Assembly (NCBI RefSeq): GCF_017922435.1
Contig: NZ_VDEZ01000005.1
Span: forward strand, 1 to 64,000
Direction: 5' to 3'
Origin: Thalassospira sp. ER-Se-21-Dark
Lineage (GTDB): Bacteria; Pseudomonadota; Alphaproteobacteria; Rhodospirillales; Thalassospiraceae
DNA: 64,000 bases
Part shown: piece by piece, positions 18,444-26,366 of the stretch
Layout of the letters: every line of letters begins with the position of its first letter
How positions within the stretch are numbered: the stretch's first letter is position 1
Program-made: the position numbers and the translations under genes
The notes under the pieces: model-generated
The model's database searches: none
The model's input: the letters and a program-made list of their open reading frames with translations, nothing else
What the model was told of the DNA's origin: nothing

Positions 18444-19409
18444 TTAATAAATAATGGTCAACCAAGGTGATGTTTTGATCACCGATCCACCCACCGCAAC
18501 GGCAAGCGTTTCAAAGGATCTGGCAACATCATTGGTCGGAAAACTGCCCGAAACGGTTTTGTTTCCAATATTTCCCAAAACCATCAGACGGCCCGGTGCG
18601 AAGTTATCAAGACGCGCAACCAGATCATCCAGACGCACGTTCTGAACACTCAGACGCCCATGCATCCAACTTTGCACGGATGCAATATCGACGGCCTCCT
18701 TGGCCTGCAACCCGCCAGCCCCGACGGCCACCGCATCCCCCGGACCAAGCATAACGCTGCCTGTATCGGCCCCGGTCGACACCCGGACAGCGCCCTCTTC
18801 AACGCCGACCCGTGTGTCTTGCGTCAGGTAATCAACATTGAAGCGCGTCCCAACCACTTCGACTGTTGCCATACCGGCCCGAACCCGGAAGCTGTCGCCA
18901 TCGCGATGCATGACGTCAAAAAATGCCTCACCGCGCAAAAGTTCGACATCCCGGTTCCCGTCTTCAAAGTCGGTGGCAATCGCACTGTTGGCGGCAAGAA
19001 AAACCACTGATCCATCCGGCAGCCGGATCTCGGTTACCGTGGCGGCATCGGTAACAATATCAGCCTGAAGATTGTCCAGGCCGTCGGGATTAAGAAAGGC
19101 AACCATCGCCAGTACCGCCGCCACCGCAGCACATGACGTCACAGTCCGTAGCGGAGAGAACCAGTCAAGCACCCTTTGCCAAACTGGCACCTGCCCGGCG
19201 TCGCTGACTGCAATGCGGCGGGCTGGCTCTTCGACCTGCGCCCAAAGAACGCGCATCTGATCATAGGCAAGGCGGTTGCCTGTGTCGGCATTGAGCCAGG
19301 CATCAAATTCTTGCTCCTGCGAGGCCGTCAGCGAACCACCTGCACGCTTTACGTGCCAAAGGGCTGCTTCGTCCTTTTGCGCCTCGGTCAGTTTACTGTC
19401 GCCTTGCAT
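18444..19409 (-). CDS. fecR: FecR-family anti-sigma / signal transducer
   Basis: 321 residues. Residues about 1-85 are the cytoplasmic sigma-binding part (EAALWHVKRAGG, FDAWLNADTGNRLAYDQ). One membrane segment lies near 88-107, and the periplasmic FecR domain has the usual LPDGSVVFLAANSAI and VEVVGTRFNV. It should pass the signal from the STN domain of the receptor to the ECF sigma factor. The open frame extends to 19823 but the extra residues are not FecR-like; ATG 19409 gives the family start. It is in the same orientation as the sigma gene 100 bases upstream. Confidence 0.92.
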   Translation of the reverse strand: MQGDSKLTEAQKDEAALWHVKRAGGSLTASQEQEFDAWLNADTGNRLAYDQMRVLWAQVEEPARRIAVSDAGQVPVWQRVLDWFSPLRTVTSCAAVAAVLAMVAFLNPDGLDNLQADIVTDAATVTEIRLPDGSVVFLAANSAIATDFEDGNRDVELLRGEAFFDVMHRDGDSFRVRAGMATVEVVGTRFNVDYLTQDTRVGVEEGAVRVSTGADTGSVMLGPGDAVAVGAGGLQAKEAVDIASVQSWMHGRLSVQNVRLDDLVARLDNFAPGRLMVLGNIGNKTVSGSFPTNDVARSFETLAVAVGGSVIKTSPWLTIIY

Positions 19410-19509
19410 TGATCTGTTATCGGTCCACACGGTACTGGCTGTTATGCGATTTCTATAACGAATAAACGGCTGAGAACAAAATATCCTCATGCCGTCTGGC
19501 TCAAACTTT

Positions 19510-20028
19510 TCAATCTGTATCCCGATAGGCTTCAAGGCGTTGCTGGCAATGGCGCATGGTGCGTGCAAGTTGCTTTTCCACTGCGCTGACAGATATTCCG
19601 TATTTCTGCGCCAGTTTTGCGTTTGAAACCCCGTCCACCCGATGCAAAACAAACATCTCACGCGCCTTGGGGGAAAGTTCCAGCAAGGCCCGATCAAGCG
19701 CCGAAAGCGCTTGGCGCGACTGGGCATGATCGTGCGGGGAAGATGTTTCTCTTTGCCATAACTGGATCGGCAAGATCCGGCGCATGAGCCCCGTGCGCCC
19801 CGCTGTGCTGCGATGATGATCAATCACGGCGTTGCGCACCGATGCATAAAGAACCTTGACGTTTTCTTCGTCCGTGCCGTGATCCCCCGAAAGCAACAGT
19901 CTGGCATAGACGTCCTGAACAATTTCATCCGCCGTCTCACGGTCACCGATACGACGATTGGCCATCGAGACCAGTTGCCGACGGTGGTCCTCAAACAGTT
20001 TTGAGAGCGTGTTCTGCCAGGGCTTCAT
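19510..20028 (-). CDS. fecI: FecI-type ECF RNA polymerase sigma factor
   Basis: 172 residues. Region 2 includes RRIGDRETADEIVQDVYARLL, which contacts core polymerase and the -10 element. Region 4 includes LSPKAREMFVLHRVDGVSNAKLAQKYGISVSAVEKQ, the helix-turn-helix for the -35 element. It should direct transcription of the receptor gene once FecR signals. Start 20028 is chosen on family length; the longer frame to 20136 runs over the promoter. A Fur-box-like sequence lies about 107-122 bases upstream. Confidence 0.92.
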   Translation of the reverse strand: MKPWQNTLSKLFEDHRRQLVSMANRRIGDRETADEIVQDVYARLLLSGDHGTDEENVKVLYASVRNAVIDHHRSTAGRTGLMRRILPIQLWQRETSSPHDHAQSRQALSALDRALLELSPKAREMFVLHRVDGVSNAKLAQKYGISVSAVEKQLARTMRHCQQRLEAYRDTD

Positions 20029-20476
20029 ATTCGGGTCATCTGCTGTCGCTTGGTCACGCTTTGGAACGCTTTGTCGTGCTGGGCCGCCATGCGATTTCCG
20101 ATCACACAGCAACCCGGGAGCGCAAGCTAACCACAATGATAATCATTTTCAATCGCAAAAAGAGTTTTGATATTCAGACCCGCATATTTGGCGGCTTTCA
20201 TCACTTATTTTTTCAGTTTCAACCGATTCCAATGGATTTTCCGCCCTGATTGCAAACGAAAGAAACAAAGATTTGCCTGCTATCCAACAAGGGAATTGTT
20301 CAATCTTCCAATGATTACAATCTGTTACATTTCAGAAATTCAGTTTCGTTAATGAAAATTCCAAACAGCCATAATTTTCGCTTGCAATTATTTTGGGGCG
20401 TTCGTAACGTTTGTGAAAGAACAGAATGGCAGTTGAGAACAGCTGTCACAAATAAGAGCAATTGGGGAGGAATCGG
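20029..20476. promoter_or_regulatory. Divergent control region: Fur box for fecI and putative GlpR sites for glpD
   Basis: A 448-base gap. AATGATAATCATTTTC at 20135-20150 closely matches the classical Fur box and lies upstream of the sigma gene. On the glpD side, TTTCGTT (20344-20350) and TTTTCGCTT (20375-20383) resemble GlpR-type elements, also seen ahead of glpK. An inverted repeat TTTGTGA / TCACAAA spans 20410-20452. No gene is evident in the A/T-rich middle. Confidence 0.65.
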
Positions 20477-22033
20477 TTGCTCACTCCAAAAACATATGAC
20501 ATCGCCATTATTGGTGGTGGGATCAATGGCACGGGCATTGCGCGTGACGCGTCGGGTCGTGGGCTAAGCGTCTATCTGTGTGAAAAAGATGACCTTGCCA
20601 GCGCGACTTCGTCGGCCAGCACGAAGCTGATCCATGGTGGCCTGCGGTATCTTGAACATTATGAATTCCGCCTTGTGCGTGAAGCGCTGATTGAGCGCGA
20701 AGTTCTTTTGCGTGCCGCCCCGCACATTATCTGGCCGCTTCGCTTTGTCCTGCCGCACGTCAAGGGCCTGCGCCCGGCATGGATGATCCGGCTTGGTCTG
20801 TTTTTGTATGATCATCTTGGCGGTCGCGAAAAACTGCCGGGATCCGAGGGCATCAAGCTTGCCACCCACCCGGCCGGTGCACCATTGGTCAAGGGCATGG
20901 ACAAGGCATTCGTTTATTCCGATTGCTGGGTTCAGGACGCGCGCCTTGTGGTGCTGAATGCCATGGATGCCCGTGATCGCGGTGCCGATATCGAAACCCG
21001 CACCGAATGTGTATCGGCCAAACGCGAAAATGGCCTTTGGACCGTGACACTGCGCAATATTGATGACGGGTCGGAAAAGACCATCCAGGCCAAGTCACTG
21101 GTTAATGCCGCGGGTCCTTGGTGTGCAGAGCTTCTTGAAAAACGGGTCGAGGCCAAGAAGAAACAGGGCATTCGCATGGTTCAGGGCAGCCACATCGTAG
21201 TGCCTAAACTGTTTGACCATGAGTTTTGCTATATCTTCCAGAATCCGGACGGCCGCATCGTCTTTGCCATCCCCTATGAGCAGGACTTTACCCTGATCGG
21301 CACGACCGATCGGGATTACAAGGGCGATCCGGCCAAGGTCGCGATCAGCGCGGATGAAACCAAATATCTCTGCGAACTCGCCAATACCTATTTCGAAAAG
21401 AAAATCACCACCGATGATGTTGTCTGGGCTTATTCCGGTGTCCGCCCGCTGTATGGCGATGGCAGCGAAGACGCATCCCAGGTAACCCGCGATTACGTTC
21501 TGGAAATTGATCGGGGTGAAAATGCCGATAATGGTGCGCCGCTTCTAAACATCTATGGCGGCAAGATCACCACCTATCGCAAGCTTGCAGAATCAGCGAT
21601 GAGCAAGCTTTGCCCGCTACTTGGCAGCAACGACACAAGATGGACTGCGGACAAACCGCTTCCGGGTGGTGATATCCCCGATGCGGATTTCGAACGCTAT
21701 CTTACTGCGATGCACAAGAAGTTTCCCTGGATTGCGCAAGCACAGCTATACCGTTACGTGCAAAACTACGGCACACTCACCAATATGATCATTGGCGATG
21801 CCAGCGATCTGAAAGGGCTTGGAAAGCACTTCGGTGACGACGTATACGAGTGCGAATTGCGCTATCTGGTGGATCACGAATGGGCCAGAACGGCCGATGA
21901 TATCTTGTGGCGCCGCTCCAAACTGGGGCTGCACCTTTCGGATGAGACGCGTAATGCCATTGTCCAATGGTTCAAAACCGAACCGACATCAAAAAACACC
22001 GTGAAAGCGGGCGAAGGAAACAGTGGAAAATGA
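20477..22033 (+). CDS. glpD: Aerobic glycerol-3-phosphate dehydrogenase
   Basis: 518 residues. FAD is bound by YDIAIIGGGINGTGIARDAS near the N-terminus; STKLIHGGLRYLEHYEFRLV and RPLYGDG are characteristic of GlpD. A C-terminal DAO_C helical domain follows residue about 390. It oxidises glycerol 3-phosphate to dihydroxyacetone phosphate at the inner membrane, feeding quinone. The start is TTG 20477, because GGGGAGG at 20464-20470 sits six bases before it; the TTG at 20462 would place the ribosome site inside the gene. It is the first gene of the operon and overlaps glpS by ATGA. Confidence 0.96.
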   Translation: MLTPKTYDIAIIGGGINGTGIARDASGRGLSVYLCEKDDLASATSSASTKLIHGGLRYLEHYEFRLVREALIEREVLLRAAPHIIWPLRFVLPHVKGLRPAWMIRLGLFLYDHLGGREKLPGSEGIKLATHPAGAPLVKGMDKAFVYSDCWVQDARLVVLNAMDARDRGADIETRTECVSAKRENGLWTVTLRNIDDGSEKTIQAKSLVNAAGPWCAELLEKRVEAKKKQGIRMVQGSHIVVPKLFDHEFCYIFQNPDGRIVFAIPYEQDFTLIGTTDRDYKGDPAKVAISADETKYLCELANTYFEKKITTDDVVWAYSGVRPLYGDGSEDASQVTRDYVLEIDRGENADNGAPLLNIYGGKITTYRKLAESAMSKLCPLLGSNDTRWTADKPLPGGDIPDADFERYLTAMHKKFPWIAQAQLYRYVQNYGTLTNMIIGDASDLKGLGKHFGDDVYECELRYLVDHEWARTADDILWRRSKLGLHLSDETRNAIVQWFKTEPTSKNTVKAGEGNSGK

Positions 22034-23130
22034 CCCTTACGCTTGAAAACATAACCAAGACCGTGGGTGGGGAGCCCCATATCGACGATGTGTCGATGAC
22101 GCTCGAACCGGGCTCGTTCAACGTCCTTTTGGGGCGGACCCTGGCCGGGAAAACGACGCTGATGCGGATTATGGCAGGGCTTGAGCCGCCGACCAAGGGC
22201 CGCATCCTTGTTGATAATGCCGATGTAACCGGTATGGCGGTGCAGAAACGCAATGTCGCCATGGTCTATCAGCAATTCATCAACTACCCGTCGATGAACG
22301 TGTTTGACAACATCGCATCCCCCCTGAAATTGCAGGGCGTTGATAAGGCAGAAATCGAAAAGCGTGTGCGTTCGACAGCCGAACTGATGCATATCGAACA
22401 TCTGCTTGATCGCCTGCCACAGGAACTTTCCGGTGGTCAGCAGCAACGTACCGCCATGGCGCGCGCCATGGTCAAGGATTGCAAGTTGCTGCTGCTCGAC
22501 GAGCCGCTGGTCAACCTGGACTACAAGCTCCGCGAAGAACTCCGCGAAGAAATCCCCAACCTTTTGGCGGAACGCGACACCATTGTTGTCTATGCCACGA
22601 CCGAGCCGATGGAAGCGTTGCTTCTCGGTGGCAAGTGCGCGGTGATGCATGAAGGCCGGATGACCCAGTTTGGCCCGACGACAGAAGTTTATCACAACCC
22701 GGCCTCAGTCAAGACCGGCCTGATCTTTTCCGATCCGCCGATCAACCTGGTTGAAGCCGAAGTGCGCGATGGCGCGATCTTTATGAAAAGCGGCCATCAG
22801 GTGCCGCTTAAAGGTCATCTGGCGAACCTGTCCAATGGCGATTACACCCTTGGCATTCGCGCCAACCACCTGTCGGTTGATCCGACCGGGGATGATACGA
22901 TCGCGATGCAGGGACAGGTCGAACTGGCCGAAATCACCGGTTCGGAAACCTTTGTGCATGTGCATTTCAATGATGTGTCCTGGGTGATCCAGGAAGAAGG
23001 CGTTCACAACCCGCGCCTTGGCGAAGCAACCCAGTTCTATGTCGATCCGACACGCCTGTTTGCCTTTGATGCGAACGGTGCGCTCGTGGCCGCCCCGCCG
23101 GTCGAAATTTCAAACGGCAAAGCGGCGTGA
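22030..23130 (+). CDS. glpS: Glycerol ABC transporter ATPase with altered switch loop
   Basis: 366 residues. Walker A is GRTLAGKT (35-42), the signature LSGGQ is intact (133-137), and Walker B with catalytic Glu158 is intact (LLLLDEP). The switch-loop His, normally in VTHDQ, is Thr191 in YATTEPMEAL. A C-terminal TOBE/MalK-like regulatory part follows residue about 235. It pairs with GlpT, whose signature motif is degenerate, so the two are expected to form a heterodimer. It overlaps glpD by 4 bases (ATGA) and precedes glpT by 15 bases. The family is the CUT1/MalK-like glycerol importer described in rhizobia. Confidence 0.93.
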   Translation: MTLTLENITKTVGGEPHIDDVSMTLEPGSFNVLLGRTLAGKTTLMRIMAGLEPPTKGRILVDNADVTGMAVQKRNVAMVYQQFINYPSMNVFDNIASPLKLQGVDKAEIEKRVRSTAELMHIEHLLDRLPQELSGGQQQRTAMARAMVKDCKLLLLDEPLVNLDYKLREELREEIPNLLAERDTIVVYATTEPMEALLLGGKCAVMHEGRMTQFGPTTEVYHNPASVKTGLIFSDPPINLVEAEVRDGAIFMKSGHQVPLKGHLANLSNGDYTLGIRANHLSVDPTGDDTIAMQGQVELAEITGSETFVHVHFNDVSWVIQEEGVHNPRLGEATQFYVDPTRLFAFDANGALVAAPPVEISNGKAA

Positions 23131-23145
23131 GGGAAGAGTAAGAAA

Positions 23146-24240
23146 ATGGCACGTATTGATCTTAAAAGCCTTGCGCATTCCTACTTCCCCGATCCGAAAA
23201 CGGACGAGGACTATGCCCTGCGTCGCATGGAGCATGTCTGGGAAGATGGCGGCGCTTATGCCCTGTTGGGCCCGTCGGGTTGCGGCAAGACAACTTTGCT
23301 GAACATCATTTCCGGCCTTCTGACCCCGTCGCACGGGCAGGTCCTGTTTGATGGCAAGGATGTTACCAATCTGGCACCGGAAGAGCGCAACATCGCACAG
23401 GTTTTCCAGTTCCCGGTGATCTATGACACCATGACGGTCTATGACAACCTGGCCTTCCCGCTGCGCAATCGCGGTATCGATGAAAAACGCGTTGATGCCC
23501 GTGTGCGTGAAATTGCCGGGATGCTGGATCTGACCGGCAAGCTCAAGCAGAAGGCGCGCGGTCTTGGTGCAGATGAAAAACAGACGATCTCGCTGGGGCG
23601 TGGTCTGGTGCGTGATGATGTGTCGGCCATTCTGTTTGACGAACCGCTGACCGTGATTGACCCGCATCTCAAATGGGTTCTGCGCCGCAAGCTTAAGGAA
23701 ATTCACAACAAGCTGCGCCCGACCATGGTGTATGTCACCCATGATCAGGTCGAGGCCCTTACCTTTGCTGACAAGGTTGTCGTCATGTATGGCGGCAAGG
23801 TCGTGCAGCTGGGTACGCCGCAGGAACTGTTTGAAAATCCGGCCCATACCTTTGTCGGTTACTTCATCGGAAGCCCCGGCATGAACATCATGGATTGCAA
23901 AATCGATGATGGCGCGGCCTGGGTTGACGGACAGCGTATCGGTCTTTCAGATCGTCACCTTGAAGCCGTTTCAAAACAAACCGGCAAGCTCGAGCTTGGC
24001 ATTCGTCCCGAATTCCTGACCCTTGAAACCGGCAATGCCGACAAGGGATCAGACGGGATCGAAGTCAACATCACCAAGGTCGAAGACCTTGGCCAGTTCA
24101 AGATCGCGACCACCCGTTTTGGCGCATCTGAAATCAAGGTCAAGCTCGGCGAAGACGAACAGGTTGTCGGCCAGTCCGGCATTCTGCGCTTTGCGCCGGA
24201 ATGGACCAAGCTTTACGCCGACAGTCAGTTGGTCGCGTAA
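23146..24240 (+). CDS. glpT: Glycerol ABC transporter ATPase with degenerate signature motif
   Basis: 364 residues. Walker A is canonical (GPSGCGKT, 42-49), Walker B is ILFDEP with Glu166, and the switch His199 is present in YVTHDQVEAL. The ABC signature expected as LSGGQ reads LGADE (140-144). A TOBE-like C-terminal half follows residue about 235. With GlpS it drives the GlpP/GlpQ permease. Here glpT denotes this ATPase, not the glycerol-3-phosphate antiporter of enterobacteria. Confidence 0.93.
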   Translation: MARIDLKSLAHSYFPDPKTDEDYALRRMEHVWEDGGAYALLGPSGCGKTTLLNIISGLLTPSHGQVLFDGKDVTNLAPEERNIAQVFQFPVIYDTMTVYDNLAFPLRNRGIDEKRVDARVREIAGMLDLTGKLKQKARGLGADEKQTISLGRGLVRDDVSAILFDEPLTVIDPHLKWVLRRKLKEIHNKLRPTMVYVTHDQVEALTFADKVVVMYGGKVVQLGTPQELFENPAHTFVGYFIGSPGMNIMDCKIDDGAAWVDGQRIGLSDRHLEAVSKQTGKLELGIRPEFLTLETGNADKGSDGIEVNITKVEDLGQFKIATTRFGASEIKVKLGEDEQVVGQSGILRFAPEWTKLYADSQLVA

Positions 24241-24254
24241 GGGGGGATGGGGAA

Positions 24255-25127
24255 ATGAACAAGATTACCAACAACAAGGCCTGGTTCCTCGTCCTGCCAG
24301 TGTTCTTTATCGTCGCCATCAGCGCGATCATTCCGCTGATGACGGTTGTGAACTATTCAGTTCAGGACATTTTCGATCCGCAGACGCGGTTCTTTGTCGG
24401 TACCGAATGGTTTGAACAGGTTCTGGGCGACAGCCGCCTGCATGATGCGCTGCTGCGTCAGATCATCTACACCCTTTCGGTTCTGTTCATCGAAATTCCG
24501 CTCGGCATTGCGGTTGCACTGACCCTTCCGCGCAAGGGCTGGGGCGTTTCGGCATCGATGGTCTTGCTGGCCCTGCCCCTGCTTATTCCATGGAACGTTG
24601 TGGGCACCATCTGGCAGATTTTTGGCCGTGCCGACATCGGTCTGGGTGGCTATGTCATCAATCTGATGGGCATTGATTACAACTATGCCCAGAACCCGAT
24701 GGATGCCTGGATCACGGTGCTTGTCATGGATGTCTGGCACTGGACCAGCCTGATTGTGCTGCTGTGCTATGCCGGTTTGCGGTCTATCCCGGATGCCTAT
24801 TATCAGGCGGCCAAGATTGACGGCGCATCGCGCTGGGCGGTGTTCCGCTTTATTCAGCTGCCGAAAATGCAGTCGGTTCTCGTGATCGGTGTTCTGCTGC
24901 GCTTTATGGACAGCTTCATGATCTATACCGAACCGTTCGTCCTGACAGGTGGCGGTCCGGGTAACGCAACCACCTTCCTCAGCCAGTTCCTGACCCGGAT
25001 GGCAGTCGGTCAGTTTGACCTTGGTCCTGCTGCGGCCTTCTCGCTGGTCTACTTCCTGATCATTCTGTTGGTTTGCTGGGTTTTCTATACCGTCGTGATG
25101 AACGCCGGAAAGCAGGGGGAACAATAA
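24255..25127 (+). CDS. glpP: Glycerol ABC transporter permease
   Basis: 290 residues with six membrane segments; the first starts WFLVLPVFFIVAISAIIPLM. The EAA-type coupling loop reads YYQAAKIDGASRWAVFRFIQLP near residue 205. ATG 24255, preceded by GGGG, is chosen over an in-frame ATG at 24201 inside glpT. It forms the inner-membrane channel with GlpQ, whose gene starts one base after its stop codon. Family: binding-protein-dependent CUT1 sugar/polyol permeases. Confidence 0.93.
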   Translation: MNKITNNKAWFLVLPVFFIVAISAIIPLMTVVNYSVQDIFDPQTRFFVGTEWFEQVLGDSRLHDALLRQIIYTLSVLFIEIPLGIAVALTLPRKGWGVSASMVLLALPLLIPWNVVGTIWQIFGRADIGLGGYVINLMGIDYNYAQNPMDAWITVLVMDVWHWTSLIVLLCYAGLRSIPDAYYQAAKIDGASRWAVFRFIQLPKMQSVLVIGVLLRFMDSFMIYTEPFVLTGGGPGNATTFLSQFLTRMAVGQFDLGPAAAFSLVYFLIILLVCWVFYTVVMNAGKQGEQ

Positions 25128-25128
25128 A

Positions 25129-25932
25129 ATGCAGTTCCAGAAACGACATATCGGACTACTTCTTTATATCCTGTTCCTGTTGGTTCCGATCTATTGGCTG
25201 TTCAACATGTCAATCAAGACCAATACGGAAATCCTGGGCGCAATGACCCTGTTCCCGGACAATCCGACATTGGCCAACTATGCAACCATCCTGACCGATC
25301 CGGCATGGTATACGGGTTACATCAACTCAATGATCTATGTCGGCATCAACGTGGTGATTTCACTGGTTGTCGCCCTGCCCGCGGCTTATGCGTTTTCGCG
25401 GTTCAACTTTACCGGTGACAAGCATCTGTTCTTCTGGCTTCTGACCAACCGCATGGCACCGCCGGCCGTGTTCCTGTTGCCGTTCTTCCAGCTGTATTCA
25501 AGTGTCGGCCTGTTTGACACCCATATTGCTGTGGCACTCGCACACTGCCTGTTTAACGTGCCGCTGGCTGTCTGGATCCTTGAAGGGTTTATGTCGGGCA
25601 TTCCAAAGGAAATCGATGAAACCGCCTATATCGACGGTTATTCGTTCCCGCGCTTCTTTGCCACGATCTTCTTGCCGCTGATCCGGTCCGGCATCGGTGT
25701 GACCGCGTTCTTCTGCTTCATGTTCAGCTGGGTGGAACTTCTGCTGGCGCGCACGCTGACCTCGGTCGAGGCCAAGCCGATTGCCGCCACCATGACCCGT
25801 ACCGTTTCGGCATCGGGCCTTGATTGGGGCGTTCTGGCGGCTGCGGGTGTTTTAACCATCGTTCCGGGTGCCTTGGTGATCTGGTTCGTTCGCAACTACA
25901 TCGCCAAAGGTTTCGCGATGGGTCGCGTGTAA
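25129..25932 (+). CDS. glpQ: Glycerol ABC transporter permease
   Basis: 267 residues, six membrane segments. The short N-terminus and the coupling loop IDETAYIDGYSFPRFFATIFLPLIRSGI are typical of the second, MalG-like permease of the CUT1 family. It is coupled to glpP and followed after 24 bases by glpU. It should partner GlpP and contact both ATPases from the cytoplasm. Confidence 0.93.
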   Translation: MQFQKRHIGLLLYILFLLVPIYWLFNMSIKTNTEILGAMTLFPDNPTLANYATILTDPAWYTGYINSMIYVGINVVISLVVALPAAYAFSRFNFTGDKHLFFWLLTNRMAPPAVFLLPFFQLYSSVGLFDTHIAVALAHCLFNVPLAVWILEGFMSGIPKEIDETAYIDGYSFPRFFATIFLPLIRSGIGVTAFFCFMFSWVELLLARTLTSVEAKPIAATMTRTVSASGLDWGVLAAAGVLTIVPGALVIWFVRNYIAKGFAMGRV

Positions 25933-25956
25933 TCGGAAAACAGGAGGAATATCAAA

Positions 25957-26229
25957 ATGGCATGGATGGCCTGGACCCCGATTACCGCCGCGTTCTTTGG
26001 CTGCATCTTCTTGATGCTGATCGGGATGGGAATTTGGCAGGCGGTTTCACCGACCGTTCCGCGGCGTGGCTTTTTGCCACTGACCACCACACGCGGTGAT
26101 CGCCTGTTTATCAGCTTGCTTGGAGCCGCCTATATCCATCTTGGCTGGCTGGCATTTACCGATGCCGCCCTTTGGATCGGTTCCATCATCGCACTTGTCT
26201 GGCTCGTCATTGTGATGCGCTGGGGTTAA
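25957..26229 (+). CDS. glpU: Small DUF2160 membrane protein of the glycerol operon
   Basis: 90 residues with a strong AGGAGG ribosome site. Three hydrophobic segments occupy most of the chain (AAFFGCIFLMLIGMGIWQAV, LFISLLGAAYIHLGWLAF, LWIGSIIALVWLVIVM). The family is found between glpQ and glpV in alphaproteobacterial glycerol operons and has no established function. It may stabilise or tune the permease. A strong hairpin follows. Confidence 0.88.
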   Translation: MAWMAWTPITAAFFGCIFLMLIGMGIWQAVSPTVPRRGFLPLTTTRGDRLFISLLGAAYIHLGWLAFTDAALWIGSIIALVWLVIVMRWG

Positions 26230-26234
26230 CAACC

Positions 26235-26268
26235 AAAACGGTACCGCGTCCTACAGCGGTGCCGTTTT
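26235..26268 (+). terminator. Strong hairpin between glpU and glpV, partial terminator or mRNA stabiliser
   Basis: AAAACGGTACCGC (26235-26247) pairs over 13 bp with GCGGTGCCGTTTT (26256-26268), with one G-U pair and an 8-base loop. It has the A-arm/T-arm form of an intrinsic terminator yet lies inside the operon, 99 bases ahead of the glpV start. Confidence 0.7.
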
Positions 26269-26366
26269 CGATCGAATTCATCACGGTGGGCTGTCCGTCT
26301 TCCCCCAGCGTCGATGACCGGGTTTACCGGATGAGCAATAAGGAAGACGACCAGGGAGAAAACGAC

